A DNA stretch of 64,000 bases from Alligator mississippiensis. Taxonomy: Eukaryota; Chordata; Crocodylia; Alligatoridae. Numbering within the stretch: position 1 is the first letter of the stretch; each line of letters begins with the position of its first letter. The stretch is from positions 38,139,756-38,203,755 of the forward strand of contig NC_081832.1 in assembly GCF_030867095.1 (NCBI RefSeq), read 5' to 3'. The position numbers were made by a program, and so were the translations under genes. Positions 24,866 to 37,329 of the stretch are shown here, piece by piece. A model generated the notes under the pieces. The model had not been told where the DNA came from. It ran no database searches and was given only the letters and a program-made list of their open reading frames with translations.

Positions 24866-26655
24866 AGGGATCAGAGGGCAGGGGTGTGCTTTTAATATGG
24901 CCACCAAGTGCTGGCAGCTACCTCTGACCTCAGCATGGCTGCCAAGTGCTGGCAGCCATGTGACTGGGAGCGGGAGCTCCTTCCAGTGGCCACAGGGGCA
25001 CATAGCAGGCTGCTCTGACCTAGGACTAAATCTAGTCCCAGGTCAACTGCACATGTAAATTCTGACCCTGTTCCTGCTTACTGTACAGTAAGTTACTGCA
25101 CAGTAACTTTAATGCACAGTAAATGCACATGTAGACATGCCTAGTGATTCCTTTCCCATCAAAGGAGCAGTAGCCACGGACTTTAAGTCCCAGCAGCAGA
25201 TAAAAAAATTCCCACCCACCCCGTGCTTCTGGGACCCTTTTCTTGCCTTATGTGCACTGAGTCCCTTCCTCTGCTGTTCCTCCCTCCACTGCTGCTATCT
25301 CTGGTTGCCCTAGAATTAAAGGGAGGCTCTAGAGATGCTGTTGCCCTACTCTAGCTGGGCTGAATGGAGCAGGGCTCAATCAAGGACAGTGATAGCTGTG
25401 GCAGCCCAAGAGCAGGGGCAGGGAAAGGGAACAGCATTCTGCACAGCCATTCCCTGAAGCCCCAGATGGAGCAGGGCAGGAGCATCTAGAAAGCAATGAC
25501 AGTGGCAGGCAGATCTCTCCAACCCCATCCTGTGCTCGGAGAAGTAAGGAGATAGGGTGAATGGGGGAAAAGAGACATGCTGTCAGCACAGATGGGGAGG
25601 GAGGGGTTGCCAAGAATGGAGAAGGGGCATATTCTTACTTGATTCAGGGACTTAAAAAAAAGTCCCCACCTGCTGCTGCTGTGGCATGATCTGCCTGGGA
25701 GGTGGTGGCAGGGAGCAAGGGGAGCCCTGGGAGCAGGGGGTGCAGCCAAACCTGAAGTTTCAGTCCCTGCTCCTGCACCCTCCTTTTTAAAATTGTGGTG
25801 CTGCCCATGAGTACCTGAATTCATTTTTATGTCTTTATGCAAGAGTAGTTTAATGGATGCTGGTACTTTGCATCTCCTATGTGAGGATCTAGGATTTTGA
25901 AAAGGGAGGGGTGCAGAGGTGAGGTGCATCATCACATATAACACAACACACCTTTTTCTCCATTGGAAGAGGTTAAAAACAATCTGCAGGACAGTGAAAT
26001 AGGAGTTTTGTTACCAGGAGCAGCTAACGGACAGCAGCGTTACAGAATAAAGGCTAACTTGATGGGTGGAACATCAAGACCATTTAAAAGAAGAGAAGGT
26101 CCACACCTGTAGAATGAAGAGTTTAGAAGGAATTGCATAGATTATAATGAGCCATAAGGTCAATTGACTCCCTCAGCACTGCCTGACTAGAAATGCTTCT
26201 GCCACTTCCTTCCTTTTTCATGCCCTTGTGACAAGGTATTTAGCAGAATTCATGGGTTCATTAGAATCTGCCAGGGCCATAATGTGAGTGCTTCTGCTAT
26301 ACCCTCAAACTTGCAACCTGTTGGCTGTCAACCATGCACCTTAGCACCTGTTGCCAGACCAACCCCTACTGCTGCAGCTTCCACGTAGGGGTAGAGCAGG
26401 AAAATAAATGGGGGGAGGGGTGCAAGTGCACCAGAGCTTCTCCCCTCCACCCCCTGAATCTACCCCGGCACCTCCAGTGCATCACTGGACAGTAGCAGAG
26501 CTTGGATGGAGTTTTTCTGAGGATTTGCTTCCCTATAACTGTATACTTTTATATGGGAACCACAAGGCTGGATCAGCCTACTGGTGGGAGGCAGGTGGTG
26601 AGATTCTGAGTTTCCAGGAGGAGCTCTTTAGCCAAGAGGAAGGAGATGGCTCAGG
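24866..26655. other. Intergenic stretch, little recognisable
   Basis: A short segment near 25080-25143 with reiterated tgcacagtaa words ends in cacatgtagacatgcc and may be a MITE end related to 3104-3329. I see no gene in the rest. Confidence 0.4.
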
Positions 26656-26659
26656 ATGG

Positions 26660-26830
26660 TAGGGCTGCGTGAAGCTTTGGTAGCCGATTTGATTTGGCCA
26701 GATTCAGTGGCCTAATCTCCAAATCTGAATTGAATCGGGAAACCCATTAAAAGCTCCAAATCAAACCAGAAGCCTCCAAATCAATTCGGAGAGATTTGGT
26801 GTTAATTCAGAGATTCGGCCATAGACTAAA
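26660..26830 (+). mobile_element. Left end of a hAT element of the window's main family
   Basis: It starts tagggctgcgtgaagcttt and continues with reiterated gaatc/gattcgg words, nearly parallel to the left end of the 39893-41069 element. No matching right end was found downstream, so this copy is truncated or rearranged. Confidence 0.6.
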
Positions 26831-27437
26831 CAGGCAGCAGTCCTCGACCACGCTGGACACAGCTGCCTCCAGCTGGTAAGTCTATTGTGGTGGGCGGAAG
26901 GGGGAAGTAAGATGCATGAGGGGGAAGATCAATGCCCCCATAGCAAGGAAGAGATTGGGGCTGGGGCTGGGCCTGGGGCAAGCTGCCCAACCAGTGCAGG
27001 GGCTGCAGGACTCGGGAGGGGGGCTCCTGCCACTGCACACTGCCACGCACTGCCGGTCCAGGAGGGCATGGGAGTGGGCATGTGCCCCCAGATCTGCACG
27101 GGGCGGGCTGGACTGGAATGTATCCAGCTCAGGTTACAACTCAGGTTTACCTGAAGCCCATGGGGTCAGAGGTGTCTGCTCTCTGCAGTGACCATGGTAA
27201 CCAAATTGTCAGCAGAGTTTGGGGAGAGACAGAAATGGTATTCTGCCACATGGAGGACCCCCAAGCAGCCCCTGGCAGGCTGAAACTCTACCAGTCTGCA
27301 AGGGAAAACCCATGGTTTCCCACATTTTTCTCTTTTAAAGGAGATTTTTTTTTTTTTTTAAGTTTGACCCATTTTTAAAGTTTGTTTGTGACCCTGTCAC
27401 ATATTCTTGCAATCCACTTTTGGGTTGTGATCCATGG

Positions 27438-28148
27438 TGTCCTAGCTGCCTGCGGAGGGTTCGGGATTCAGAGTATGGTCGGGGGTGGAAAGGTAAGAAA
27501 GGTTTATTGACTTAATAAAAACATGACTACGCACAGATAACAAAACAACAGACAGACTATAATAATTTGCGTCGGCAACTTATCAGGCATCAGAGGGGAC
27601 TGCCGATGTACAACAAGTTTCTTTTCCAGAAAGCTCAGCGAAGTCGGGTGTCCCCAATCAGCGCTGTCCGAGCGGTACTGGGAAGGACCCTGGTATTTAC
27701 TCCTTGGGCTCCTCAAGGTCCGTGGGCCCACTGATTGAAGCCAGCAGCTAATCTTAAATCAGTACTTCTTTCACAGAGCTACATCTTCCTTCTAAATGAT
27801 TTCTGGATGTGCCAGCCAATTTATAATTTCTGAGCTGTGCTGATAAGTTACAGCCATTTAGATGCTTTTTACTTCAACTGTCCTTAGACTGATCAATAGC
27901 AGTACAAGCCTTGCATTCTTTTGATAAGGTTATTTTTAACTATACCACAGGGCCTTACTACTAAATTTTGCTAAATTTACTAGGCTTTACTTTATACAAG
28001 ACCTTACTACACCTTAAACTTTAATTAGGCTCTTAGCAACAACGTATAGCTTAATATCTGAACAAATGACAGAAAAACACTTGGTTTAATCTTCGCAGAG
28101 CCTTCAGCAAGCACCTTTATCACACAGACGTAATTTTCAGCTGTCACA
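27438..28148 (-). mobile_element. Solo LTR, 711 bp, 5-bp target duplication
   Basis: The element runs TGTCCTAG...TGTCACA on the + strand and is flanked by CATGG on both sides (27433-27437 and 28149-28153). The orientation is minus: on that strand the LTR begins TGTGACAGCTG and has an AATAAA (complement near 27500) about 60 nt before its CA end. No internal retroviral or gypsy sequence remains, as expected after LTR-LTR recombination. A 5-bp duplication does not by itself fix the family. Removing it rejoins a sequence reading gtgatccatgggttgagaa, which looks like an older hAT-type end, so the LTR probably landed in that. Confidence 0.75.
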
Positions 28149-28189
28149 CATGGGTTGAGAAACGCCGGTTAGGGCATCAAGAGGCACAG

Positions 28190-29600
28190 CAGTGCCTCTA
28201 GCTGCAGGAAAAATGCCAGGAACAACATAAACCTCTCTACACAGCCTTCTTTAACCTTACAAAAGCCTTCGACTCTGTCAGCTGAGAAGCATTGTGTAGG
28301 ATCTTTCTGAAGTATGGATGCCCACTGAAATTCATCACCATTCGTTGCCTGCTCTATAATGATATGTGAGCAGTAGTTTTCAGTAATGGATCTGTCACAG
28401 ATCCCTTTGAGATTAAGATGGAATTTAAGCAAGGCTGTATCATTGCTTAAACACTCTATTACTTACACTACATCTGACCACCAACAAGCTTCTAGCCGGA
28501 GTGGAACTAGACTAGTGAACGGATGGTAAGCTGTTTACTTTCAGCTGATTCCAAGCCAAAACCAAGACCACCCCAACCTCAATCATTGAGCTGTTATGCT
28601 GATGATGCTGTAGTGTGTGCTCACTCAGAAGCAGACCTTCAGGCAATCATCACCATGTTTACTGAGGTATACAAGAAAACGGAACTGACTCTCAACAGTC
28701 AGAAGACTGAAGTCATAGATTCATAGTCCTCCATCAACAAGCTCTTAATGAGCAGTCCCCATCTCCAGTCATTCAAATTCATGGTGAGACTCTGGAGTCT
28801 GAGTATTTCCCATATGTTGAAAGCTGTCTGTCACAGAAGGCTGACGTCGACAAAGAAATCCAACATTGCCTCAAATGTGCAAGTGCAGCCTTTGGATGCC
28901 TCTGGAAATGGGTGTTCAAAGATCACAACATCAGATCTTAAATCAAGTTCCTGGCTTATCAAGCAGTCATGATCCCCACCTTACTGTACAGAGCTAAGAG
29001 GTAGAAAATGTACAGGTAACACCTCAAGTTGTTAAAGAAGTACCACCAACACTGCCTACATTAGCATTCTTTCGCAAGCAAACACCACAAGCAGCAAAGC
29101 AATGATCATCCAACATCAACTTTGCTGGCTGGCCATGTCATCCAGATGTCTGAATCCAGATCCTGAAGCAAGTTTTCATTCTCCCACCTTGGTCAAGGCT
29201 CAGCTCAAGAGGAGGGCAGAGAAAGTGCATCAAGGACATCCTCAAAACCAACTTTAAAAAATGCAACATCAACTCATGAGAGACTATCACCCAGGACTGC
29301 CCCAAATGAAAAAAGAGTCTGCTGCAAGGATCTCCATATTTTGAAACCTTATGATGACAACAGGAGGTAGAAAAGCAGGAGTGGCAGAAATAGCATGTTG
29401 CAGATCAAATCAAGAATCTGGAGCCACCCATCCCATACGGAAACACATGCCTGGATTGCCGCAGAGTCTGTCAATCCCTGATAGACCTCATCAGACATCT
29501 TTGGACCCACAGATAAGACAATCATGGAAGACAATCATTCTTGACTGTGAGGAGTTGCTAAAGGTGAGGTTCTGCAGTGTTATTACTATGTGCTTCTTAG
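28190..29600 (+). pseudogene. Non-CR1 LINE: reverse transcriptase 3' half with terminal zinc-finger-like motif
   Basis: The + strand translates, with several stops, to a reverse transcriptase of a clade different from the CR1 copies. An FNLTKAFDSVS palm segment (28240s) is followed by FKQGCIIA, by the catalytic-type CYADDAVVCAHSEADLQAI (28590s), and by a long RT connector. Near 29435-29510 it ends with CLDCRRVCQSLIDLIRHL and a following TH, a C2H2-like finger at the extreme C-terminus. No intact frame spans it. A reverse-strand remnant of the same tail lies at 41850-42030. I recognise the protein type as common in vertebrate and invertebrate LINEs but cannot name the clade. Confidence 0.75.
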
Positions 29601-31826
29601 TTTTTGCCACAGCAAAGTATTTTACATTGCTCAGAAACCATGGCCGGATGTCAGTCAGCCAACACAACAGTGCTGTACCAAGAGTGACACACTGGAGATT
29701 ACCTGATGCTTGGAAACTTTTCTCAGCACAGTCTCTTTGATATTTTCAGACCAGCTTGGCAGGCTTCATGTACACTAAATGCTACTGACATCCAGCCACA
29801 GCTTTTGAGCAATAGCTACATAACAGGTTCCACCCACCACTCCCAAAGCAACAATATTTCCTTAAAAGTAAAGTACTTTGCTATGGCAAGAGCTGGGAGG
29901 TGGTTTATAATACCCAGCACTGCCAAATCTGAATACCTGCTTACTGTCTTTGGTATGATCCAGCCTTGTGACTCACACAGAAACATCTATTTGTAGTAAA
30001 GCATGGCTATTCAGAACTGTCTGAATGGTACTGAACAAGGCCTGAACTGTCTGTACTTTATCTTCCCAAGTACAATACCCAAGTAATACCCACCAAAGCC
30101 ATCCATCCAGAGAATTCAGAATCCTATGCAGCTTAGCATTTGCATTTCTTTTGGACAGAAACACCCTCTAACAAATATTCTCAGTGAAGGCCAGAAGATA
30201 AACTGAGCAGTCTCAGTATAGCTTAACCCCACCTGTAACAACACTTTTCTCACCACTAGAAAGTGCTTTGAGATTGGTAAATGTAAATATTTAAATATAA
30301 TCAATGCCAAAAGTGACCAGTAGTACTATAATACAATATACATATGCATACATAGGGCTTCTGCTATCACTCCCCATATGCAGTACAAATCTGAGCTATT
30401 TACTTTCCTTTTTGGCAGTGTATGCATGCAGCAAAAGTAGTCATAGGTACTCCTAACTACTGAGAACCAGCTGTATCACACACAACTTTTCTTCAGGAGC
30501 AAAGTGGTGTTCATGTAGCAGTGACACATTCTGTTAGGTAGCAGAGTGGCTGTGACATATAAAAGAGCCTTTTCCAACTACAATCAAGGCATCACAATTG
30601 TATTTGCGAACAGAGGCATAGCAAGGCAGGTCTGCACCTGGAGTAGTCACCAGCATACCTGGCAGCATTGGCTCTGCCATGCTGATTTCAGTGGCACAGT
30701 CGGCCACTATTGTGGCAGTGACTGCTTTTGCACCCTCTCACAATGGCAGTGCCCAGGGTTATGGCCCTAGTCACCATGCTTTCAGTTACACTATTGCTTG
30801 CCAAATCCTGAGGATACTCACAATATAGACAGTATTATTCAACTCCTGCATAACAAATGTACATTCTCAGACCTCTTAGATTCTGCTACCCACAAGTTTG
30901 AGGGATATAAGCTGAGGTCCGATTCTGTTCCACCTATCAGTAGCAGAAGTAGGGATGGGAAGTGGGGCACCAGTCCCAGACACCCACAGGGGTGAAAAAC
31001 AGTTAATTCAACAGGTGGGTTTTGCTTCTCAGCTGCTTTTTTGTGATTCAGTCATAGTGGTCAGATAAGCATGTGTTACAAAAGTAGAGGCAGTCATAGA
31101 TTTCCAAGATACGAACATGTGGAACAGACTCACACCTAAGTCCATGTAGATGCCCTTTTGGAGCAGTAAATTCATGACAGACCTACAGTGATTTGAAATC
31201 AGATTCTAATCTATTCCACCTAGAATCTCTGGCCCACATGTATATGCTGTTCCAGAAATCCGGTGGTGCCTAAGGTAGACACTATGACAAGAATGAACAG
31301 CAGCTTTTCCCCATGTTTTCAAATTAGCTGTGTCTTTCACTGCTTGGGATGATTGCAACTGATTATAATTATCGCTGAGAAGTATGTTTGGCTTGGAACA
31401 AGTTTCAACATCTATATTTTCACTTTGACCACAGAAACTGATCCAACAGGTTCCACCTACTTGGCAGAGGGGTGAGGGTGGAGGCCTGACCTGGGCATCA
31501 GATCAGCAGGAAGTGTGAATCAGCTACTGCACAGGAGAACTCACAGTCTATCATTCATATCTCTGCATGGAAAGGACAAGCAGATGCTAAGAATCACAGT
31601 TTGTTTCATTTAACAGACCTGAGAGCCAGGACTGCAGAAGACCAGCTCTTCTCCTGGAGCGTGAAGCAGTTAAAGACAACTAATTCTGATTCAGGGAAGG
31701 CAGTTTGTGCCCCAAATCTGACAACCTACAGGAATCATTTGGGAAAGAACTGAGGAAAGCCATCACCAGCCAGCAAATCAGAGGGAGACCAACAAGCAGC
31801 TTGACTCAGTACCAGGAGCTTTAGTC
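29601..31826. other. Upstream region of FAM83C
   Basis: I recognise no transposon here. The last few hundred bases before 31827 presumably include the FAM83C promoter and 5' UTR, but I see no convincing TATA box or CpG island. There is an acceptor-like ctttag just before the ATG (31818-31823), so a separate 5' non-coding exon is possible. Confidence 0.4.
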
Positions 31827-32369
31827 ATGTTCAGTTATCCAGCTGCAGAGGCAGGATCTTGCTTCCAGAGGATGGGATCATCTGGGCCACTGAAGAGGAG
31901 GCTGGAGGAGCTGAAGAAGCCATGGTGGAGGGAACCCAGTAGCAACACAGTGCTGCAGCACAGTGAGACTGCCAGACTTGCTACAGATGCTTTTTTGGAG
32001 GAGGGAAAGACTGGCTATCTACAAGCCATTGCTGAGGAACGGGAGCTACCATTTCTCTCCACCCTAGACATGGAGTACATAAGCCAATATAAATGCCAAA
32101 GCATCCCAGAAGCAAATGCAAGCAAAAGTTCTGAAGTAGGGTCCAAAGAGGGGGACACCAGTGACTTGGCCTCCCTCTTTTCTGAACTAACTTCTGGCAC
32201 CTACTTCCCACTCATGTCTGATGTGCACCCGCCAGAGCTTGAGCTGGGCTGGCCAATGCTGTCATTCACTACAAGGTCAAACGAAACTCAAGCCAGTGTG
32301 TACTTCCAGAGGAACAAGGCTTACAGCATCAAGGATTTACTCCGGTCCCTGTTAAGCAGGGCAAAAACG
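31827..32369 (+). CDS. FAM83C: FAM83C coding exon 1 (181 codons)
   Basis: FAM83 proteins share an N-terminal DUF1669 domain, a phospholipase-D-like fold without catalytic activity that recruits casein kinase 1 isoforms. From the start at 31827 the exon encodes PLKRRLEELKKPWWRE (from about residue 21), then ARLATDAFLEEG, ERELPFLSTLDMEYI, the SGTYFP motif, LELGWP, and VYFQRNKAYSIKDLLR near the end. As I recall the human paralogues, the EELKxPWWRE and EERELPFLS stretches fit FAM83C better than FAM83A, B, D, F or G. An in-frame ATG at 31872 is a weaker start; human also begins with MF. The donor is acg|gtatgt, phase 0, and joins exon 2 in frame. No damage is seen. Confidence 0.95.
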
Positions 32370-33229
32370 GTATGTACAGAACTCATCAGATTTTAAAGGG
32401 TCCTACAAGGGAAGAAGGCAGCCAGAGAAGGCAGGATACAGTCTGTGAGCTATCAGAGCTATTGTTACTATCTCCACAGGTCACAATCTTATTATTGTCT
32501 ATGCAGCTGGGGTGCTGTGATTGCTGTGAAGTTGACACCCCTATATCCTTGCTGTGCTCTTATGCATCCTGCATTTTATTGATCTCCATTTGTGGTTTTG
32601 CAATCTGAACACAAATTTCGAGCCCTCTTTGTCAAGGTCCATCTTTATTTAATGTGTATAATGCAGAACACCAGAGAACATGATTTCTGTTTGGCAGAGG
32701 GCTTGCTGCTTCAGGGCTCATCTACCCCATGGGCAGGGGCCATGCTTTTTCAGGGGTTGTCCAGCCCATGGGTGGGGGCATATGTGATCAGGGCTTATTC
32801 AGTTCATAAGTGGAGTAGGGAGGGAGTGGGAGTCAGGGCTACCCAGCCCATGGGTAGCAATATGTGGAATCAAAACTATTCAGCTTATGGACCAGAGGAA
32901 TGTGGGATCAGGGCTTCTCCAGCTAATGGGCAGGGAGTTAATAGGGTCAGGGCCTGTCCTGTATATGGACAGGAAGCACAAGGCATTGAGTTATTTACCC
33001 CCTTGGCATTAATCTGTGAGGTTACCTCTTATTTTACCCCAAGGACTCTTAAGGCCCAGAGGTTATACTGTTGAATCTCCATAGGATAGAAAGCCTTGCT
33101 TTTATTACTTAAGATTGTCTAGTTGTGCTCTTCAGGACAGATTACCTTACCACAAACATTCCCTTTGTCTTAACGACTGTGGGCAGAATTTTGTTTTGCA
33201 TAATACATGACCAAAGGGTGCTTGTGACC

Positions 33230-33417
33230 AACTCTAAGGTACCCAATTATTATGTAGGAGTGATTCTATTATCCTCCTTTAGCTGCATAAGTTCCCCCCA
33301 TTCTATGAATAGCATCACCCTCCAGAGTTGCGCAGACACTTCCCCCTTCTACTTACTCCTCCCTCCTCAGAAGGGTGATAGAATCACTCCTGCATAATAG
33401 CTGGGCAACTCAGAGTT
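33230..33417. mobile_element. Foldback MITE, about 190 bp
   Basis: The left arm (33230-33276) and right arm (33370-33417) are imperfect inverted repeats of nearly 48 bp, each containing aggagtgattctat. The interior is short and non-coding. No clear target duplication was found, so the superfamily is undecided. Confidence 0.7.
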
Positions 33418-34193
33418 ACTGAAGCTACACTTTGGTGATCTGCTGGTGATCATTCTGCCCTTTGAGTCCCTGTGAATGTGCTTGTGATGAAGTGCTGGCA
33501 CTTCTGCCTGTGTGAGAAACATCTTAGGAAGAATTTTAAAGGGTGCTCTGAAGTGAAGTAGTTTGTAGACAAGGTCCTATAGGCAGGAGAGTGGTGTCCT
33601 GTAGAAATGGCTCCTTTGTTCTGGTTTTTACTGAATTAAGAGTCTGGAAAGATAATTTGCTGGTGTGCCAGTTTCTAACATTACACTAACAGTTCTTTGT
33701 ACCAGGCTCTTAGTTTCCTGAGCTGAGAGCAAGGGCCGTATTACATGTCTTAACAAAAGCAGGCTCATGCTCAAGAACATTCAGAACATTTGAGTGTTTG
33801 GAAACCCAGAAACAAGTGTCATGAGCCAGCTCTGTCACACAGTTTGAGAATTTTTAGATGCTCATACTGTTCCCTCTCTGTCATCTAAAAATTTTGGCAG
33901 ATTTTCGAAAGTATTTAGTTGCTGCTCCTTTCAGTGCTCTGAGGCCTAACTGAATTAGATGTCTGAGCCTCATTTTTTAAAAATATCTTAGACATTTTGG
34001 AGCCAAATTTTTAAAAACATTTAGGTGCCTAGCTCCCATTTCAATGTGAAAGTACCTTTAAGAATGTAGGCTTGTAACACAGGCCCATAACTGCTGTTAC
34101 TGAGTGCAGAGTGAAGCCTGCAGTGTGGTGGACTGCAGGCTGCAGGGCATGGACTGTAAGGAGCCAGGCTCCAGAGTAATATACCTGCTAATT

Positions 34194-34440
34194 CAGGGAC
34201 AGGCAATTGTTTCAGCTGGGCGGCTGCTTAACAAGGTTTGGTGAGCTTTCAAGGGCTATATGGGTAGTCTTTAACCCTGCACACTGGTTGCCATCTTGGA
34301 ACTGGAAGTCCTGCCCCTAACCCCTAACCTTTGCCACCAGTTGTCCTTCCCTTGCCCCCCAGAAATACTCCTTTGGGGGGGTGTGGAGGGGGGGGTTGCC
34401 ATCTTAGAATCAGAAAAAACCCAAAACATACAGTAAAAAT
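34194..34440 (+). mobile_element. Left part of a hAT element related to 22736-23357
   Basis: It begins cagggacaggcaattgttt and continues gcggctgcttaac and caagggctatatgggtag. This parallels the left end of the complete copy at 22736 (caggggcaggcaatt, gggctgcttgccc, gagggccgcatgggtag). The right end is not found. Confidence 0.6.
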
Positions 34441-34561
34441 CAAACACCTGTCACATATTTTAATTTTATTACAAAAAGTATTTATGCCACAATTTGTGTG
34501 TATGTACTGTATATAGAGGTGATTGTATAATAATTCAAAAATAAATTCTTAGTCTTATATA

Positions 34562-34735
34562 TTGTGGTTGGGGGTGTGTATGTGTGCATGGGGGTGTGTG
34601 GTGAGGTATGTGTGTGGGGGGGATTGTGAGGGGGTGTGGCAGTGTGTGTGGGGGGCCTTAGGGTATATTGGGGGTGTGTATATGTGGGGGGTTGTAGGGT
34701 CAGTGTGTGGGTGTGTGGCATTTGTGGGATGTGAG
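34562..34735 (+). repeat. G/T-rich low-complexity tract
   Basis: Repeated gggggtgtgtatgtgtg-like words with many G3-G7 runs on the + strand. It is a potential G-quadruplex former. Frames here are repeat artefacts. Confidence 0.85.
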
Positions 34736-35924
34736 AGAAGGTGGGGACCCCCTCCCCCTCCTACCATGGTGCAGCAGTGAGTGGGGGCGCTGGTGCCTGG
34801 CAGTGCATGGTTCTGGCCAGCGCTGCATGTAGGAGTGAGAAGTACAGCCCAGCTGGGCCATCTCTTATCACCAGTGCTCCCTGCCATGTATGCGCAGCCC
34901 CTACAGTTGCATGCCACCAGAGTCCCTGTTCCAATTCAGGCAGTGTGTCTAAGAACTGCTAGACAATATGGTTAAATAGGATTTAGGACAGGCTTGTAGG
35001 AAGAGTCTTGTGCCCAATCATCTTTTGTGAGAGGCCAAATCCAATAGGCATTCCCTGAATTGTAGAGTAAACGGGCTAGTGTGGAGCACCATGGTAACGT
35101 GGCTAGATCAGGTAGCTTTTCAGTGCAGACCCTCAGCCCAGGGATGCATGAATGTTACCCCTTTTTTCACTGAGTTGCCACAGTTGGCTTTCATTTACTG
35201 AGGGATAAGAATAGGTATGCTAGGGAGTCTGGGCAGTGTAGTTGAGGTTGCCAAATATGGAGATGTAGTTTAAGCCATACTCTGGACTCTTACCGCCATC
35301 AGTAGACCCAACTGTAAATGGGTTCTTGCTCACTAAGCTGGGGAGATGAGGTGGCAGAAGTTATATGCTCCCATGCTCCCATGGTTGCTGTTGGCTACAG
35401 AAGCTGGCCTCACTCACACTAGCTCAATGGACTGTAACTTGGGAGTACCCTTGACTTGAAGAATGTATATATAGGCAAATACCCTGGAGAGTCTGCATTA
35501 CTGCCTGGTAATTTGTTTGTGTGCCTAGGTCCTTAGGCTCCTACATCAGTCGTGTACTGCAGTGCTGAGGGCTAGATTTACAAGGGGAATTTAGGGGGAA
35601 CTCAGCACTGCAATTGCTAACTCTTGGGTATCTCACCACCAGTTAAGGGGTGACTTGATCACAGTCTATGAGTAGCTATGTGGGGAGAAAACCTTTAATA
35701 ATAAAGCCTGAGGAAAAATATTACTTGTCACAAATGTGGCTGGAATCTGTGAGCATTTGGCAGACTTTGAAGTACTGATCTCTGTGAATGAGCAGATCAA
35801 GGAGAAAGTAGCACAGTAGCTGGCAGTGAACTGGAACAGTGATGCCAAAGCCTTTTATCAGCAGCTTCCCAGTGTACCTTGTGGGCTTTAAATGACTGGC
35901 ATAAATAAGGATTTTCCCTTTTAA

Positions 35925-35995
35925 AATAGAATTATAGGTTTGGGATGGAGCCTCAAGAGTCATCTGGTCCAACCCTCTGCACTGATTCAAAGTTC
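35925..35995 (-). mobile_element. CR1 3' tail
   Basis: The + strand reads gagtcatctggtccaaccct, the complement of a CR1 3' end. It abuts a forward CR1 fragment that begins at about 35996. Confidence 0.55.
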
Positions 35996-36965
35996 TCTAT
36001 TGTTAAAAATACATGGGGAAGGACATGAAGGACATAAAAAGGGCATGGAAAAGTTAGGGAGGGTCCAGAGGCAAGTGACAAAAATGTTAAAGGGCTTGGA
36101 AGGCAAGTTAGAAAAAGCAAGGTTGAAGGAAATAGGCATGTTCAGCTTGCAGAAAAGGTACCAAAGAGGGGACATAATAGCAGCCTTCAAATATCTGAAG
36201 GGTTGCCATAAAGACGAGGAAGAACACCTTTTCTCTTTTGCTGCAGAGAGCAGGATGAAGGCCAGTGGCTTCAAGTTGCAGCAAAGTAAGTTTAGATAGG
36301 ACATTAGGAAAAACTTATTCCCTGTTAGAACAGCAAGGCAGTAGAATAGACTGCCTAGGAGAGTTGTGAAATCTCCATTATTGGGCGTGTTCAAGGAAGA
36401 GGTTGGACAAGCATTGGACAGTGATGATCTAGAACAGAGGATCTCAACCTCCAGCCCGTGAGCCAAATGCAGCCCATGGAACTATTGCACCTGACCCACG
36501 ACTCCCCACAGGTCAGGAAATTTGGTGGCAGGGAAATGGGGTGGCCATTAATATGGCCACTCTCCCTCCTGCCAAATTCCCAAATCCCAAACCCTGTGCA
36601 CCCAGTTGGAGCCAGGCTGTGCCCCCTTCCTCTTGCAGAGCAGTGCCGGGACTAGGCCATGCCCCATCTCCCCCCACAAAGCTGGGCCACAGTCCCTTTA
36701 TCCATGCAGGGTTGGGCTGGAGTTGGTCCATACTTCCTCCCCTCCCCCCCCACGTGGGGACAAGTCTTGTCCTACCCTTTCCCCCCCTCCCCCGCCCTGG
36801 GAGGCTGGGTGAAGTCCCTTTTCCCCACTGGGAATGGTTGGCTGGATAGTGGAGCTGCAACAGCCCCAGGTGCCAGATCGAAAATACCATCCAGCCCACA
36901 ATCGGACAAGACACTGCTCATCTGGGCAAAAAGGTTGAGCACTACTGATCTAGGAGGAACTGTGC
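35996..36965 (+). mobile_element. CR1-like RT C-terminal fragment, split by a hAT insertion
   Basis: The translation contains EKLGRVQRQVTKMLKGLE, MFSLQKRYQRGDIIAAFKYL and, after a stop, DIRKNLFPVRTARQ and NRLPRRVVKSP. This is the CR1 sequence after the RT domain, on the + strand. It is interrupted at 36435 by the 513-bp hAT and continues only briefly after 36955. Confidence 0.75.
36435..36947. mobile_element. hAT non-autonomous element, 513 bp
   Basis: The left end cagaggatctcaacc pairs with the right end ggttgagcactactg. The flanks atctagaa (36427-36434) and atctagga (36948-36955) form an 8-bp target duplication with one mismatch. The interior is C/G-rich and non-coding. It sits in a CR1 fragment, so it is the younger insertion. 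Confidence 0.8.
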
Positions 36966-37329
36966 CTGCCTATGCTCTACTATGGGCGTTTCCCATACTT
37001 CTGGGCTTTGCTGGTTGCCATGAGGCTTGGAAGGAATTTTTCCCCCTCCTGCTGCTACATCATGGTTTTTGTTTTGTTTTTTACCTTTCTCAGATGCGTT
37101 GGGTGTTGGCTTTCATGTTCTCTCACAATGAACTGAAAAAAGTTAGAAATTGTAGGGCTATTTCCATAGAGTGCCTTACCAGAGCGCACAAACCACTTAT
37201 TGTGAAAATGCAGCTGCAGACACAGGTGAATTGCAGAGCAAAGCAAGCTATTACAAAAATCAAATGGCAGAAACTGAAAGCAGGAAATGCAGTTTCAACC
37301 TCTCTTTGGGTAATGAAGGCCTAGAATGT

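Noticed and set aside
31872..32369. Internal ATG of FAM83C as the true start
   Set aside because: The upstream in-frame ATG gives an N-terminus starting MF, as in human, and a leader of similar length, so 31827 is preferred.
36513..37324. Open frames of 133 and 221 codons
   Set aside because: They cover the non-coding interior of the 36435-36947 hAT and the sequence beyond it. No homology is recognised and there is no splice context.
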